From assembly GCA_965197665.1 (NCBI GenBank), contig CBDANO010000005.1:1-64000 (forward strand): a DNA stretch of 64,000 bases, in the 5' to 3' direction. Within the stretch, counting starts at the first letter, position 1, and the number at the start of each line of letters is the position of its first letter. The notes under the pieces are model-generated. The model worked only from the letters and a program-made list of their open reading frames with translations. It was not told the DNA's origin and did not search any database. Shown in pieces: positions 1 through 9,061 of this stretch. Source of the DNA: CBDANO01 sp965197665 (GTDB taxonomy: Bacteria > Chloroflexota > Dehalococcoidia > Lucifugimonadales > UBA3495). The position numbers and the translations under genes are program-made.

Positions 1-421
1 CTGCCCCAGTCTACCTGGGCCTGCTCTCCCAGCGCTGTCTCGAATCTCACCGTCGCCTGAGGCTGCCCGCCTCGTTGCCGCCGCAGCGACACATAGGCCT
101 TCAGAATGGAGTACCCTCCCCGGTAGCCCAGATCCTGCAGCTCCCGCCGAAGCACCACACAGTTCTCCAGCCCCTCGGATATCCGGCGGTCTATGTACGC
201 GGTATAGGCGTCCAGCTTGGAAGCCCGACGCCTCCCGGAGTGGGCAATATCGTCTCCGGGGTGCTCAAGTACCGGCGCACCGTGTTTCGAGCAATCCCCA
301 GCCTCTCCGCTATCTGTCGGGTCGAACGGCCAGCCCCCTTCATCTCGTATATCTCTTTCACTTCTCCCACCTTTATCAATCTCTCTAATGCACCTCCACG
401 GATTCTCCGTAGATGATGCAC
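1..421 (-). pseudogene. istA: IS21 transposase IstA, 5' part, frameshifted
   Basis: IstA is the DDE transposase of IS21 elements and acts with the ATPase IstB. Only the N-terminal end lies in the window. The first frame gives a helix-turn-helix segment (RQIAERLGIARNTVRRYL) and stops at 191. The continuation (ASKLDAYTAYIDRRI and onward) is in the -1 frame, exactly as in the complete copy at 34942. The rest lies beyond the left edge. The shared frameshift means either both copies come from an already shifted parent or the shift is used in translation; the sequence alone does not decide this. Confidence 0.75.
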
Positions 422-457
422 CTGCTTTCAGGTGGGTCAATTCTATTTCGGCGATTT
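1..457 (-). mobile_element. IS21-family element, left part, cut by the window edge
   Basis: This stretch is the reverse complement of 34906-35362, with no difference seen by eye, so it is a second copy of the IS21 element at 34880. It carries the 5' part of istA on the minus strand: the helix-turn-helix region (421 down to 191, ending in a stop) and, in the other frame, the start of the integrase core running off base 1. The outer IS21 tip survives as nine bases at 2092-2100, separated by the ISNCY insertion at 458-2091. Sixteen bases of the IS21 end are missing at the junction. Confidence 0.85.
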
Positions 458-2091
458 TGTCATTGCTCTACGATAGCGTCCCCGTAAATTGCTCAGGGAA
501 AATGTCCGTCTATGAAGGACGTGACATTGAACCAACGAGAGCAGGCAAGACTCCAAGTACTCAACAGCGTGATGGAATTTCAACTGCCCAAGGCCCAGGC
601 GGCCGAACTTCTGGGGATCAGTGAACGCCAGTTTCGGCGAGTCTTAGCGGCCTACCGGAGGGACGGGGCCGCCGCACTGGTCCACGGCAACCGGGGTCGC
701 AAGCCCCGCAATGCGGTCCCCGAGGATGTCGCTGCCGCCGCGGTGATTCTGGCCAGCGAGAAGTACGCCGGATTCAATCACAGCCACTTCACCGAAGTGC
801 TGGCGGATCGGGAGGGTATTCACCTGAGCCGTCAGACGGTAAGCCGCCTTCTCAACCGCCATGGCCTGACCAGCGCCAGGCAGCATCGTCCTCCCAAGCA
901 CAGGGTCCGACGGGAACGGATGCCCCAAGAGGGCATGCTGCTGCAGATCGACGGCAGCCATCACCGCTGGCTGGAGGATAGAGGACCCAGATTCGTCCTG
1001 CTGCTGGCGGTGGACGATGCCACCGGGACGGTGGCCAATGCTCTCTTCCGACCGGAGGAGGACACCCGGGGCTACTTCCTGCTGATGGAGGGAGTCATAC
1101 GCAGCTATGGGATCCCCCTGGCCATCTACGGCGATCGCCACGGCGTCTTCAAGTTCAACGGCAAGCCCCGGCACATTACCCAGCCCGTGGGCCCAACCCA
1201 GTTCACCCGGGCCATGGGGGAATTGGGTATTGAACAGATCTTTGCCCGTTCGCCACAGGCCAAGGGACGGGTGGAACGCATGGCCGGCACATTCCAGGAC
1301 CGGCTGGTCAGCGAACTCAGGCTGGCGGGAGCCGCCGCCATCGACCAAGCCAACGCCGTGCTGCGGGACTTCCTACCCCACTTCAACAACCATTTCCGTG
1401 TGCCTGCCCAGCAGGTCCAGGCAGCCTATCGTTCCCTGGACTTCCTCCCTGCATCTGGAACGAGTCCTATGCTTCAAGCACGGGCGCCAAGTAGCCAGGG
1501 ACAACACCGTCAAGTACCAATTGCGCACCCTGCAGCTGCTCCCCGATCAGGATCGGTCCAGCTATGCCGGCGTCAAGGTGGAGGTGCTGGAGCGGAGCGA
1601 CGGGCAGCTAATGGTCCAGCACGAGGGGAAAGTGATTGCCTACCAGGAGGCTCCGCCCAAGGCGGGAGTGCTGCGGGCCGCCCAGGGGGCTCTGGCTCCT
1701 ACTCCCGAACTGGCCCAGGTGGTCAGGAACCTGAGCCAGCGTGGTCTCACCAAGTCACAACTGCAGCGCCTGGCCGCCTTGGGAGCACCTGTCGACCAAC
1801 CGATGGATGATGAGAACGGCCCCACCTCTTACACTCCGCCGCCCAGGCAGGCAACGCCGCGCAAGCAGGCCTTGTGGAAAGCTGTCCACCACGCCAAGCT
1901 ACAGGGTGTCTCCCTGAGGAGCATCGCCAAGCAACTGGGTATTTCCAGAAACACGGTCAGGAAGTACGTTGAGTTGTCGGCTCCGCCCATCAACCGGACT
2001 CCCAGACGGTCTACCCTTTCAGTAACTCAGCACCACACCAACGGACATTTTCCCTGAGCACTTAGGCGGACGTTTTCGCTGGACAGCGACA
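458..2091 (+). mobile_element. ISNCY-type insertion sequence, left copy
   Basis: The element begins TGTCATTGCTC and ends AGCGACA. Both ends carry an inverted segment, TGCTCAGGGAAAATGTCCGT, about 32 bases in from each tip. It is a near-exact copy of 37124-38756; the one difference I found is an extra T near 1441. It sits inside the outer end of the IS21 copy: IS21 sequence resumes as GCGCTAACA at 2092. No target duplication is visible here, and 16 bases of IS21 are absent. Confidence 0.8.
512..2057 (+). pseudogene. ISNCY-family transposase, broken by a 1-nt insertion
   Basis: The reading frame starts at 512 and matches the intact 514-residue transposase at 37178 for about 310 residues. An extra T in the stretch CTGGACTTCCTCC near 1441 then throws it out of frame, and the original frame resumes to 2057. 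The N-terminal helix-turn-helix and the rve/DDE core (ID147, D208, E255) precede the shift, so a truncated protein would keep the catalytic residues and lose the C-terminal domain. A single-base homopolymer-type change could be a genuine mutation or a read error. Confidence 0.8.
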
Positions 2092-2212
2092 GCGCTAACA
2101 ATACACAACATAGCGCTCCGGCCAACCCGCAGGCCGGTACGCCAGCTGCACAAAACTGAAGGCGGCCACGAACCAGTGTGCCCAGACCAGTATGGTCGCG
2201 ACGAATCTCAGC

Positions 2213-2266
2213 CCGTCCGGGTCTTTGGCATGAGCGTCGACCCGCTCATGCCAAAGACCCGGACGG
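2213..2266. repeat. Perfect 24-bp inverted repeat, 6-nt loop
   Basis: Arms 2213-2236 and 2243-2266 are exact reverse complements around the loop TCGACC. No T-run follows on either strand, so a simple terminator is not supported. It lies about 110 bp outside the IS21 tip and could be a fold-back remnant of a mobile element. Confidence 0.75.
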
Positions 2267-2759
2267 CTGCCCTGATTGGACGAAGGCCCCGGCTTCGGCG
2301 AGGCACCTGGGACATCTCCTCTCCGGTATGCGCGTGAGCACGCAGAGCCTGCGACGGTCCCGGCGGTGTGGTTATGACTACTAATCTAGCCACTTTCGTT
2401 TGTGTCGGCAAGGGTGAAAAGTTGCAGAAACACCCTCTCTAAAAGCTAACAAAGTGCCGTCCAAATTACCTCACCAAGAAGTGTGATTAGGCACTTACCA
2501 AACCCGTGAAGAGCCGCTAACGTTTTCATGGGTATATGCGTATGAAGCATGACAATACAGGCAGAATCACAGGCTGAAACTCTACCTGCGGAAATCGGGG
2601 TAGGTCCCGCTGAATCCCGCCTGTGCGAGGGAGGCATTCACATGGCGTTCGATAGACCGGTCCATGCACCTGAGACGGCGGACGGTACGACGGCCCGTGC
2701 CGCCGTTGCGCGGTTCGCTGCGGAGTCCGCCGGGCACGACGCTCTAGCACAAATGTTCA

Positions 2760-2777
2760 CCCCCCCCCCCCCCCCCC
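2760..2777. repeat. Run of 18 C
   Basis: Uninterrupted C18 about 30 bp upstream of the secreted-protein start. Same length as the tract at 41361. Confidence 0.9.
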
Positions 2778-2809
2778 GACTTTTGGCCCCGGCAAACCGG
2801 GGGTAGGTC

Positions 2810-3938
2810 ATGAACGCCCCTCGGCGTCCTGCCCCGCTCCCACTGCCGGCGTGTATCCTGCGCACGACCCGGCGGCTCACGTCCAGCCGGTTCTCCCCGT
2901 CCGGTAAGTCCCTCCCTTCCTCTCCCCTAGTCCTCACCGCCTCGCGGCGTCTCGCGCCGAAACTGCTGCTGCTCCTAATCGGGCTGGCGGCTCTTCTCGC
3001 CCTGCTGCCCATCTCCTCGTCCGTTCAGGCCCAGACCCCGGCGAACCAGTCAGCCACCGGCCGGCCGGTAGTCCTGGCTGCCCCGCAAGGCGCCGGCATC
3101 CTGTTCGCCGACACGGAGGCCATCGCCGACGGGAACGGGCTCCCTATTACCATAGTCTCTAGTTACGCCACCTTCGACTGGTCCTACCAGTGGGTCCGGG
3201 TCGACGGCAACTCCGAGACGAACGTGGGCACCAACTCGGCCACTTACCAGACCGTCGAAGCCGATGTCGGCAACCAGATCAAGGTGAGAGTCTCGTTCAC
3301 GGACAGGGACAACTACTCGGAGGCCAGGACCAGCCTGCCGTTCGGCCCGATTGTCGAACCGGACCCGCTGCCCGCATCGACGCTGGTCAGCAACACGGGC
3401 CAGTCGGCGTCCTCTGCGGACATCACCCAGCGGTACGCCTTGGGCTTCCGGCTGGGGGATCACGGCCAGGGCTACGAAATCTCCAGCGTCTCCATCGACC
3501 TCGCCGCGGCCCCGTCCAGCTTGACCGTCTCCCTGTGGAGCGGCGGCCGTGAAGAGGCCCTTCAACCCAACACCGCGAGCAAGCTTTTCGACTTCGCCAA
3601 CCCGTCCTCCTTCAAGGCCGGCCTGAACAAGTTCACGGCTCCGGCGGGCGCGTTCGCGTACCAGCAGGTCAACTACTTCATTGTGCTGTCGGGTTTCGGC
3701 TCCAAGCTGTCGATCAATCAGACGAGGTCGAACAACGAGGACGCGGGCGGCGAGACGGGGACCGTCATCTACAACGACGCAGCCGTCCGGGCGTTGAGCG
3801 ACACCGGACGATGGGTAATTTCCGACGATCGCTCCAGGGTGCTGCGCCTGGCCGTCGAGGTCTCGAGGCGAGTTCGCGGCATCCTGGCTGCAAGCTACGC
3901 GCAACCTCCCATCGATGATAAGGGCACTGCGGACATGA
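2810..3938 (+). pseudogene. Secreted Ig-like / choice-of-anchor protein, truncated by IS3
   Basis: The N-terminus is long and arginine-rich, followed by a hydrophobic segment (PKLLLLLIGLAALLALL) and a likely signal cleavage after SSSVQAQ, so the product would be exported. Residues about 75-185 form an Ig-like unit with the SYQWVR...ATYQTVEADVGNQIKVRVSFTD pattern common in environmental surface proteins. Residues about 190-350 (LVSNTGQSASS..., SLTVSLWSGG) resemble choice-of-anchor beta-sandwich domains. The frame then enters the IS3 at 3936 and fuses artificially to its orfA. Such proteins are usually much longer, so this is the 5' remnant. Role unknown, probably cell-surface. Confidence 0.7.
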
Positions 3939-4003
3939 CCTGCCCCCCAAGAACTGGTCCAGGTGTAATGTTAGATCTGGGCCTGAAAAGGAAGGGGGTA
4001 AAG

Positions 4004-4282
4004 ATGGCCAGGAGGAAGCATACGGCAGAGCAGGTGATCAACAAGCTCAGAGAGGCGGAGGTGGCTATATCGGCAGGCAGCACGGTCGCTGAAGCCTCTC
4101 GTCAGATAGGGGTGACCCAGTAGACCTTCTACCGGTGGCGCATCGAGTACGGGGGACTGAGGATAGACCAGGCCAGACGGTTGAAGCGACTGGAGACGGA
4201 GAACGGCCGTCTGAGGAGGGCAGTATCTGATCTGACGTTGGACAATCAGATACTGCGAGAGGCAGCGAAGGGAAACTTCTAA
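4004..4282 (+). pseudogene. IS3 orfA (helix-turn-helix), amber stop inside
   Basis: The frame from ATG 4004 (MARRKHTAEQVINKLREAEV) is the typical orfA DNA-binding protein of IS3 elements. It ends at a TAG at 4121-4123 where the family has glutamine (GVTQ*TFYRW), consistent with a CAG to TAG change. The same frame continues to the normal orfA end, EAAKGNF, at 4282. OrfA normally supplies the N-terminal half of the OrfAB transposase by -1 frameshifting, so this copy should be unable to make it. Confidence 0.85.
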
Positions 4283-4305
4283 GCCCTTCTCGTCGTCGCC
4301 AGTGT

Positions 4306-5139
4306 GTGGGGCACGTGAGGGAGGTGTTGGGAGTCTCGGAGCGGCGAGCCTGCAAGGTGCTGGACCTTCCCAGGTCGACGCATCGGTATGAGCCGATACC
4401 TGTAGAGGATGAGCAGCGCCTGACCGAGGAGATCGTGGAGTTGGCCAGCCGGTATGGCAGGTACGGCTACCGGAGGATCACCGCTCTGCTGAGGATGGAT
4501 GGTTGGGACGTGAACCACAAGAGGGTGGAGAGGATCTGGCGACGGGAAGGGCTTAGGGTGCCAGCCAAGCAACCCAAGAGGGGACGTCTGTGGCTGGGTA
4601 ACGGCTCCTGTGTACGTCTACGGCCGCAGAGACCGAACCACGTGTGGGGCCACGACTTCGTACTGGTCAGGACCCACGACGGCAGAGGGGTGAGGCTGCT
4701 GACCGTCATGGACGAATACACCAGGGAGTGTCTGGCCATCAGGGCCGATCGCCACATCAGGTCTTGTGATGTTATCGAGACCCTGGCCGAGCTGATGATG
4801 ATCAGGGGAGTGCCCGATCATATCCGTTCGGACAACGGGCCGGAGTTCACGGCCAGGGCTGTTCGGGAGTGGCTTGGGGGAGTGGGAGCCAGAACGCTGT
4901 ACATCCAGCCAGGATCTCCGTGGGAGAACGGCTACATCGAGAGCTTCAACGGTAAGCTAAGAGACGAGCTACTGGACAGAGAGGTCTTCTACACGCTACT
5001 GGAGGTAAAGGTGCTGACCGAGCAGTACAGGCATGCCTACAACCATGTCAGGCCCCACAGCTCCCTGGGCTACAGGCCGCCGGCGCCTGAAGTCCTCATG
5101 CCTGCAGACCCGGTTCCTGCGCTTGTAGGACTAACATAG
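4306..5139 (+). CDS. IS3 orfB transposase (rve/DDE integrase core)
   Basis: This 277-residue frame carries an HTH_21-like N-terminus (YGRYGYRRITALLRMDGWDVNHKRV) and an rve core with the expected acidic residues: D in VWGHDFV, D in IRSDNGPEF and E in NGYIESFNGKLRDELL. The end, NHVRPHSSLGYRPPAPE, is typical of IS3. The conserved frame extends upstream (SPSRRRQCVGHVREVL) past the first ATG, consistent with OrfAB being made by frameshift from orfA. OrfB looks intact although orfA is broken. Confidence 0.9.
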   Translation: MGHVREVLGVSERRACKVLDLPRSTHRYEPIPVEDEQRLTEEIVELASRYGRYGYRRITALLRMDGWDVNHKRVERIWRREGLRVPAKQPKRGRLWLGNGSCVRLRPQRPNHVWGHDFVLVRTHDGRGVRLLTVMDEYTRECLAIRADRHIRSCDVIETLAELMMIRGVPDHIRSDNGPEFTARAVREWLGGVGARTLYIQPGSPWENGYIESFNGKLRDELLDREVFYTLLEVKVLTEQYRHAYNHVRPHSSLGYRPPAPEVLMPADPVPALVGLT

Positions 5140-5167
5140 TAGGTGGTACAAAGACCGGGGGCAGGTC

Positions 5168-5521
5168 GGGGACGCGCGGGTTCGACAGGAGCGTCTCGTG
5201 GCGGATTGCAAGCCGAGGTGCCATCCCCCTCGTAAAACCGGTGGCAACATATAACTGGCGAACGTGAATTCGCTCTAGCCGTCTAAACGCGGCTACGTCT
5301 GCTCACCGTTAGTCCCGGAAACGGGGATGCGGGCGCCAAAACTCCGGGATGCGGGTGCCTCGATGCCGATAAAGGGTAGCCAAAGTTCAATCGGCTGGTG
5401 TCTCAAAGATTCGGCCGGTGGAAGCCCAGAGACGCGAGAAATAAATCGCCGGACAAGCTTGTAGTATATCCGATCAGGGGTTCTTCTGGACGGGGAGTTC
5501 GACTCTCCCTCGTCTCCACCA
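5168..5521 (+). ncRNA. ssrA: tmRNA (ssrA)
   Basis: The 5' end GGGGACGCGCGGGTTCGACAG and the 3' end with GGGAGTTCGACTCTCCC followed by CGTCTCCACCA form the tRNA-like half; GGGGACG pairs with CGTCTCC, allowing one G-U pair, and CCA is encoded. The tag frame at 5257-5286 reads GGC GAA CGT GAA TTC GCT CTA GCC GTC TAA, peptide GEREFALAV. tmRNA rescues stalled ribosomes and marks the incomplete product for proteolysis. The 354-nt length is normal. The IS3 right end abuts base 5168, so the native promoter appears to be missing, and a serine-integrase remnant ends antisense within the 3' end. Confidence 0.93.
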
Positions 5522-6480
5522 GAAACACGAATCAGCCGCCTCAGGCTCATTGGAAGCTAGGGGCGGCTCGTTTATTAACACCACCTCGCTGCCCTCCTGA
5601 GTGTTGGCGACTTCAAATATGGGCATGAACGCTGGCTTAGGCCGAATGGCCACGAGGGCATTTTCTTCCACGGTGTCCACGTAAACAGCGTCCAACATGG
5701 CTAGAAGTAGCTTACGTCTCTCAGTGAGATTGGCTTCTTCCCAAAGAGCGGGTAGGTTCTCAAGCAACGTTCCAGCCTGCTTAGTAGCATCAACACCAGG
5801 CTCCACTAGACTGGCCAGTTTCTCCTCTAGAGACCGTTTCTCCCGCCGGTAATCTTCTTTCGAGTAGAGGCCGTCTACATACGCATTACCCAGGCGCTTA
5901 AGCCGTTGTTCCACCTGAACTCGCTCTCGCTGAAGCCTCTCAGGTTCCCGTGCCAGGTGTATCTTACTCAGTACTCGGTCCATCCAAGCATCGGGCAAGA
6001 CGATGGCACCCAAGATTTTACCCATCTGCTCGTCGGGAACCGTGCAGGCCATAGAGCGACTCTTCCCTACGCAAAATCCTGTGCCTCTTGACCCTTTCTG
6101 CTCACGGTAGTAGCGGTGGCCATTTGTGTAAGTTTGGGCCCACATTGGTAGGAGGCAATGGGCACACCGGATCAATCCCTTGAGTAAATACTCACGCTCT
6201 GGTCTGGGATGTAGTGTCTCAGAGCGGCTTGAGTTGCGCTTCATGGCAACCTGCACGGCCTGAAAATCTCTTCAGATACCAAAGATTCATGAACCCCAGC
6301 GAGCACCTCCTCCTTGTGTTTGATTTTTCCCGAATAAAAGCAGTTGTGAAGAATCCCTCGAGCCGAAGCCACGGTGAAGTGTCTGGGTCCTGCTGAGAAG
6401 TTTCCATCGGGCCCGGCAAGCTTCTTTGCGTTTTCAAGATGTAGAAGGATCTCGTCCATCATCCACGCCGTCTTGGTGTC
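5474..6480 (-). pseudogene. Large serine recombinase remnant, N-terminal domain lost
   Basis: Reading right to left, 6480-6241 encodes the end of a recombinase domain (GILHNCFYSGKIKHKEEVLAGVH...LVSEEIF). A frameshift near 6260 follows, then 260 residues starting VAMKRNSSRSETL with a zinc-ribbon segment (LKGLIRCAHCLLPMW) and a coiled-coil (EPERLQRERVQVEQRLKRLG...). The catalytic serine domain is absent; the dppC-like gene ends only about 15 bp upstream. The final residues (CFWWRRGRVELPVQKNP) are encoded by the antisense strand of the ssrA 3' end, the arrangement left when a serine-integrase element integrates at a tRNA-like 3' end. Confidence 0.8.
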
Positions 6481-6495
6481 AGGCTCATCATCGCG

Positions 6496-7422
6496 TTATA
6501 CCCTGGTATATGGGTCCAGAACATCGCGCATCGAGTCGGATATTATGTTAGCAGCAACAGCAACGACAAAAATGCACATCCCGGGAAAGGCCGCAACCCA
6601 TGGGGCGTTGCTGATCGCTCTGCGTCCTTCCTCGATCATCTTTCCCCAGTCGGCGTCCGGAGCCTGGACTCCCAACCCGATGAAACTGAGACCTGCTCCG
6701 AATACAATCGTGAGCCCCACTAAAGACACTCCGTAAGCAACTACCGGGGGCAGCATGTTGGGCAGCACGTGGTGCCAAATGATTTGGTGGCTACGCGCTC
6801 CACTGGCCCACGCCGCTTCGACAAAGGTCTGCTCCCGGATGCTGACGACAACCTGATGAGCTACCCTGGTCATCGGTGCGACCAATATAGCCGCTATTGC
6901 GATTATCATGTTGTCCACGCCAGGTCCAAGACTAGCGGCTACCGCCACCGCCAGCATGAAAGGAGGTAATCCGAATAGCACATCGGTAAGCCGTAGAATG
7001 ATCAACTCTGCTGCTCGGCCGAAGAACCCGGCAATGGAAGCTAGAATTAGGCCGATGACGGCACCGAAGGTCACCGGGATGATAGCGACGGCGAGGGCAC
7101 TGCGGCTTCCCCAGATTAGGCGGGCCAAAATGTCCCGTCCTAGCTTGTCCGTTCCCAAAATGTGGCCCTCCGCCCCGAGTCCTTGAAACTTGGCGGAGAT
7201 ATCTGTTTTGTTAGGGTCCATGGGAAGGACCTCAGGCCCAATCCCCGACAGCAAGCCCATTCCAACAATTAGCAAGCCTGCGGCGGATGCAGCAGGGTAC
7301 TGTCTCACCAGGTGCTGAAGATCCGTCCATCCAGGCCGCCGTCGCCATAAACCGCGCCCGGCAAGCATCGCCGCGGCGCGAATTGAGTCAAGCAGCGTTA
7401 CAACCTCGTTTACTCGAGCCAC
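6496..7422 (-). CDS. ABC transporter permease, DppC/OppC type
   Basis: This 308-residue inner-membrane permease belongs to the peptide/nickel importer class. An N-terminal membrane segment (AAGLLIVGMGLLSGI) is followed by HILGTDKLGRDILARLIWGSR, the signature N-terminal to the permease domain, and by the EAA loop (FVEAAWASGARSHQIIWHHVLPN) that contacts the ATPase. It lies 148 bp downstream of the DppB-type permease on the same strand and is probably cotranscribed. The ATPase genes that usually follow are not in the window; the next sequence is the recombinase remnant, so the operon end may have been lost. Substrate uncertain: peptides or other small organics. Confidence 0.9.
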   Translation of the reverse strand: MARVNEVVTLLDSIRAAAMLAGRGLWRRRPGWTDLQHLVRQYPAASAAGLLIVGMGLLSGIGPEVLPMDPNKTDISAKFQGLGAEGHILGTDKLGRDILARLIWGSRSALAVAIIPVTFGAVIGLILASIAGFFGRAAELIILRLTDVLFGLPPFMLAVAVAASLGPGVDNMIIAIAAILVAPMTRVAHQVVVSIREQTFVEAAWASGARSHQIIWHHVLPNMLPPVVAYGVSLVGLTIVFGAGLSFIGLGVQAPDADWGKMIEEGRRAISNAPWVAAFPGMCIFVVAVAANIISDSMRDVLDPYTRV

Positions 7423-7570
7423 TAGTTAGCCCAGTGTGCCCCTATGCCTAGTCTCACCCCGAGTCCTTCCGAGGAGCTTACGCCAGCCGAAAGTAACGAG
7501 CAGGTTTTGGTATGCGGTTTCCGAACCCATGGCGATCCAGCTTCAATTCTGAAAAAACTTGCCCATCGGG

Positions 7571-8524
7571 CTAGCTGGGCCTGACCCGTGGGTTCGTGGC
7601 GGTGTATATGATATCCACGATCAGATTAAATACGGAGAACACCACCGTAGAAACAACAACTAGTCCCATCAACAGCGGGATATCTCGCGCGGTAATGGCG
7701 TTGAAGGTTTGCAGACCCAGGCCGGGCCACCTGAAGATAATCTCCACAAATGTTGCCGAGCCAAGCATGAGATAGGCCAATTGCAAGCCAATCATTGTAG
7801 TAATGGTTGGCATAGCGTTCCGCAGGGCATGCTTGTAAATAACAGTCCGTTCTTTGAGTCCCTTTGCGCGCAGTCCGGTTAGATAGTCCTGGCCGAGGGT
7901 TTCTAACATAGCCGTGCGGGAAACCCGGGTGATAATACCAAGGGGTACTACCGAAGCAACCGCCGCAGGTAGAATGAGGTGTCGAAGAAGTTCGGGAATC
8001 CCGCCTTCTCCTGAAGGGGAAGACATCCCTCCGGTGGGGAACCAATCCCAGTTCAAGCTGATAAAGAATATTGCCATCAGACTCAGCCAGTAAGGAGGAA
8101 CGCTAAACCCGAGAGTGGCAAAGGCCAAAATAAGCTTGTCGACAATGCGGCCCCGTTTCAAGGCGGCAATGATCCCAAGCCAGACCCCCACAATCACCGC
8201 CACACCGCCGGCCGCCGCGGTCAAGATCAGGGTGTTCTTAAAGGCGGGGTAAACAACATCCTTTACAGGAAGCTTCGACGAAAATGATATTCCGAAGTCC
8301 CCTTGTAGTACATTGGAGATCCATTTGCAGTACTGTACGACGATGTGCCGGTCAAGACCCAGTACCACCCGCATCCGCTCCCTCTCCACTTCTGTGGCGA
8401 ATGGACCTGTCCAGGTGACAACAGGGTCACCCGGTGTTACCTTGATCAGGATAAATACAATGATTGACGCTCCGAAGAGCACCGGCACAAGGTACGTGAT
8501 CCGGGAAATGACCCATTTAATCAT
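7571..8524 (-). CDS. ABC transporter permease, DppB/OppB type
   Basis: This 317-residue integral membrane protein starts with the family N-terminus (VISRITYLVPVLFGASIIVFILIKVTPGDPV) and has five to six further hydrophobic segments. The EAA loop is near residues 213-235 (LGQDYLTGLRAKGLKERTVIYKHALRNAM), and the end LIVDIIYTATNPRVR is typical. It would pair with the DppC-type protein downstream to form the channel. The partner binding lipoprotein is probably the gene at 13286, on the same strand but separated by two plus-strand genes. Confidence 0.9.
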   Translation of the reverse strand: MIKWVISRITYLVPVLFGASIIVFILIKVTPGDPVVTWTGPFATEVERERMRVVLGLDRHIVVQYCKWISNVLQGDFGISFSSKLPVKDVVYPAFKNTLILTAAAGGVAVIVGVWLGIIAALKRGRIVDKLILAFATLGFSVPPYWLSLMAIFFISLNWDWFPTGGMSSPSGEGGIPELLRHLILPAAVASVVPLGIITRVSRTAMLETLGQDYLTGLRAKGLKERTVIYKHALRNAMPTITTMIGLQLAYLMLGSATFVEIIFRWPGLGLQTFNAITARDIPLLMGLVVVSTVVFSVFNLIVDIIYTATNPRVRPS

Positions 8525-9061
8525 CTAGCTGAAATCCCCGCGCTCCTACCGCCTTGGGAATCGTACATTAGCACCCGGAATAAGACATTACAATAGGACA
8601 CAGTAGCCACCAACCTCTTTGCCGCCTAGTACCATTTCCACATAGTTTTGGCCAACAGCATTGCACCTTCATCGCCGCTATATCGAGAGTCTCGACAAAG
8701 TCGGACCTAACCTCTCCCCAAGGGTTTATGACACCACAGATTTTCTGCCCTCTCATCATCATCACATTGACCCAGTACTAGTGTCCTGAGTTATTAGAAG
8801 CTTTAATAAGTCTTGCGGGGCGTTTGGGCTTGAACCACATTGGATGCTGGATCGATCGTTATGAGAGAAAATTATTCATTCCTGACACACTAAACCTACG
8901 ATCCATAATTTTACACGCGTGATACAATACTCGCGCCGCGGTAGTAAAGAGGTAAATTCGGCGTCTCAGTGTATCGGGTTGAGGATACCAACGTCACGTA
9001 CGCGATCCGCCGGGCCGCACTATCGAGGGACAAACAACGCCTCCGCAGTGCCGGTTGAACA
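8525..9061. other. Divergent intergenic region, no gene seen
   Basis: 537 bp between the DppB-type permease (minus) and the di-heme lipoprotein (plus). It should hold both promoters. A TACAAT at 8923-8928 is a possible -10 for the plus-strand gene, but I see no good -35 at the right distance. Confidence 0.4.

Larger units (their letters stand above)
2092..2809. other. Gap without a recognisable gene (IS21 tip, hairpin, poly-C)
   Basis: After the nine-base IS21 tip (2092-2100) I recognise no gene. The stretch holds a perfect 24-bp inverted repeat at 2213-2266 and a run of 18 C at 2760-2777 just upstream of the secreted-protein gene. A short open frame at 2549-2806 runs through the C tract, has no recognisable domain and is not called. 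Confidence 0.5.
3936..5167 (+). mobile_element. IS3-family element (orfA with internal stop, orfB)
   Basis: The left end TGACCTGCCCCC (from 3936) is mirrored by GGGGGCAGGTC ending at 5167, with an ATGTTAG/CTAACAT pair further in on both sides. Between them lie orfA and orfB of IS3 type. No target duplication is visible. The left flank is the secreted-protein gene and the right flank is the first base of ssrA, so a deletion next to the element may have joined two unrelated loci. Confidence 0.85.

Noticed and set aside
644..1348. 234-residue frame antisense to the ISNCY transposase (also 37310-38014)
   Set aside because: Present only because the sense gene is duplicated; no domain, no RBS.
2213..2266. 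Rho-independent terminator
   Set aside because: No T-run on either side and no gene ending nearby.
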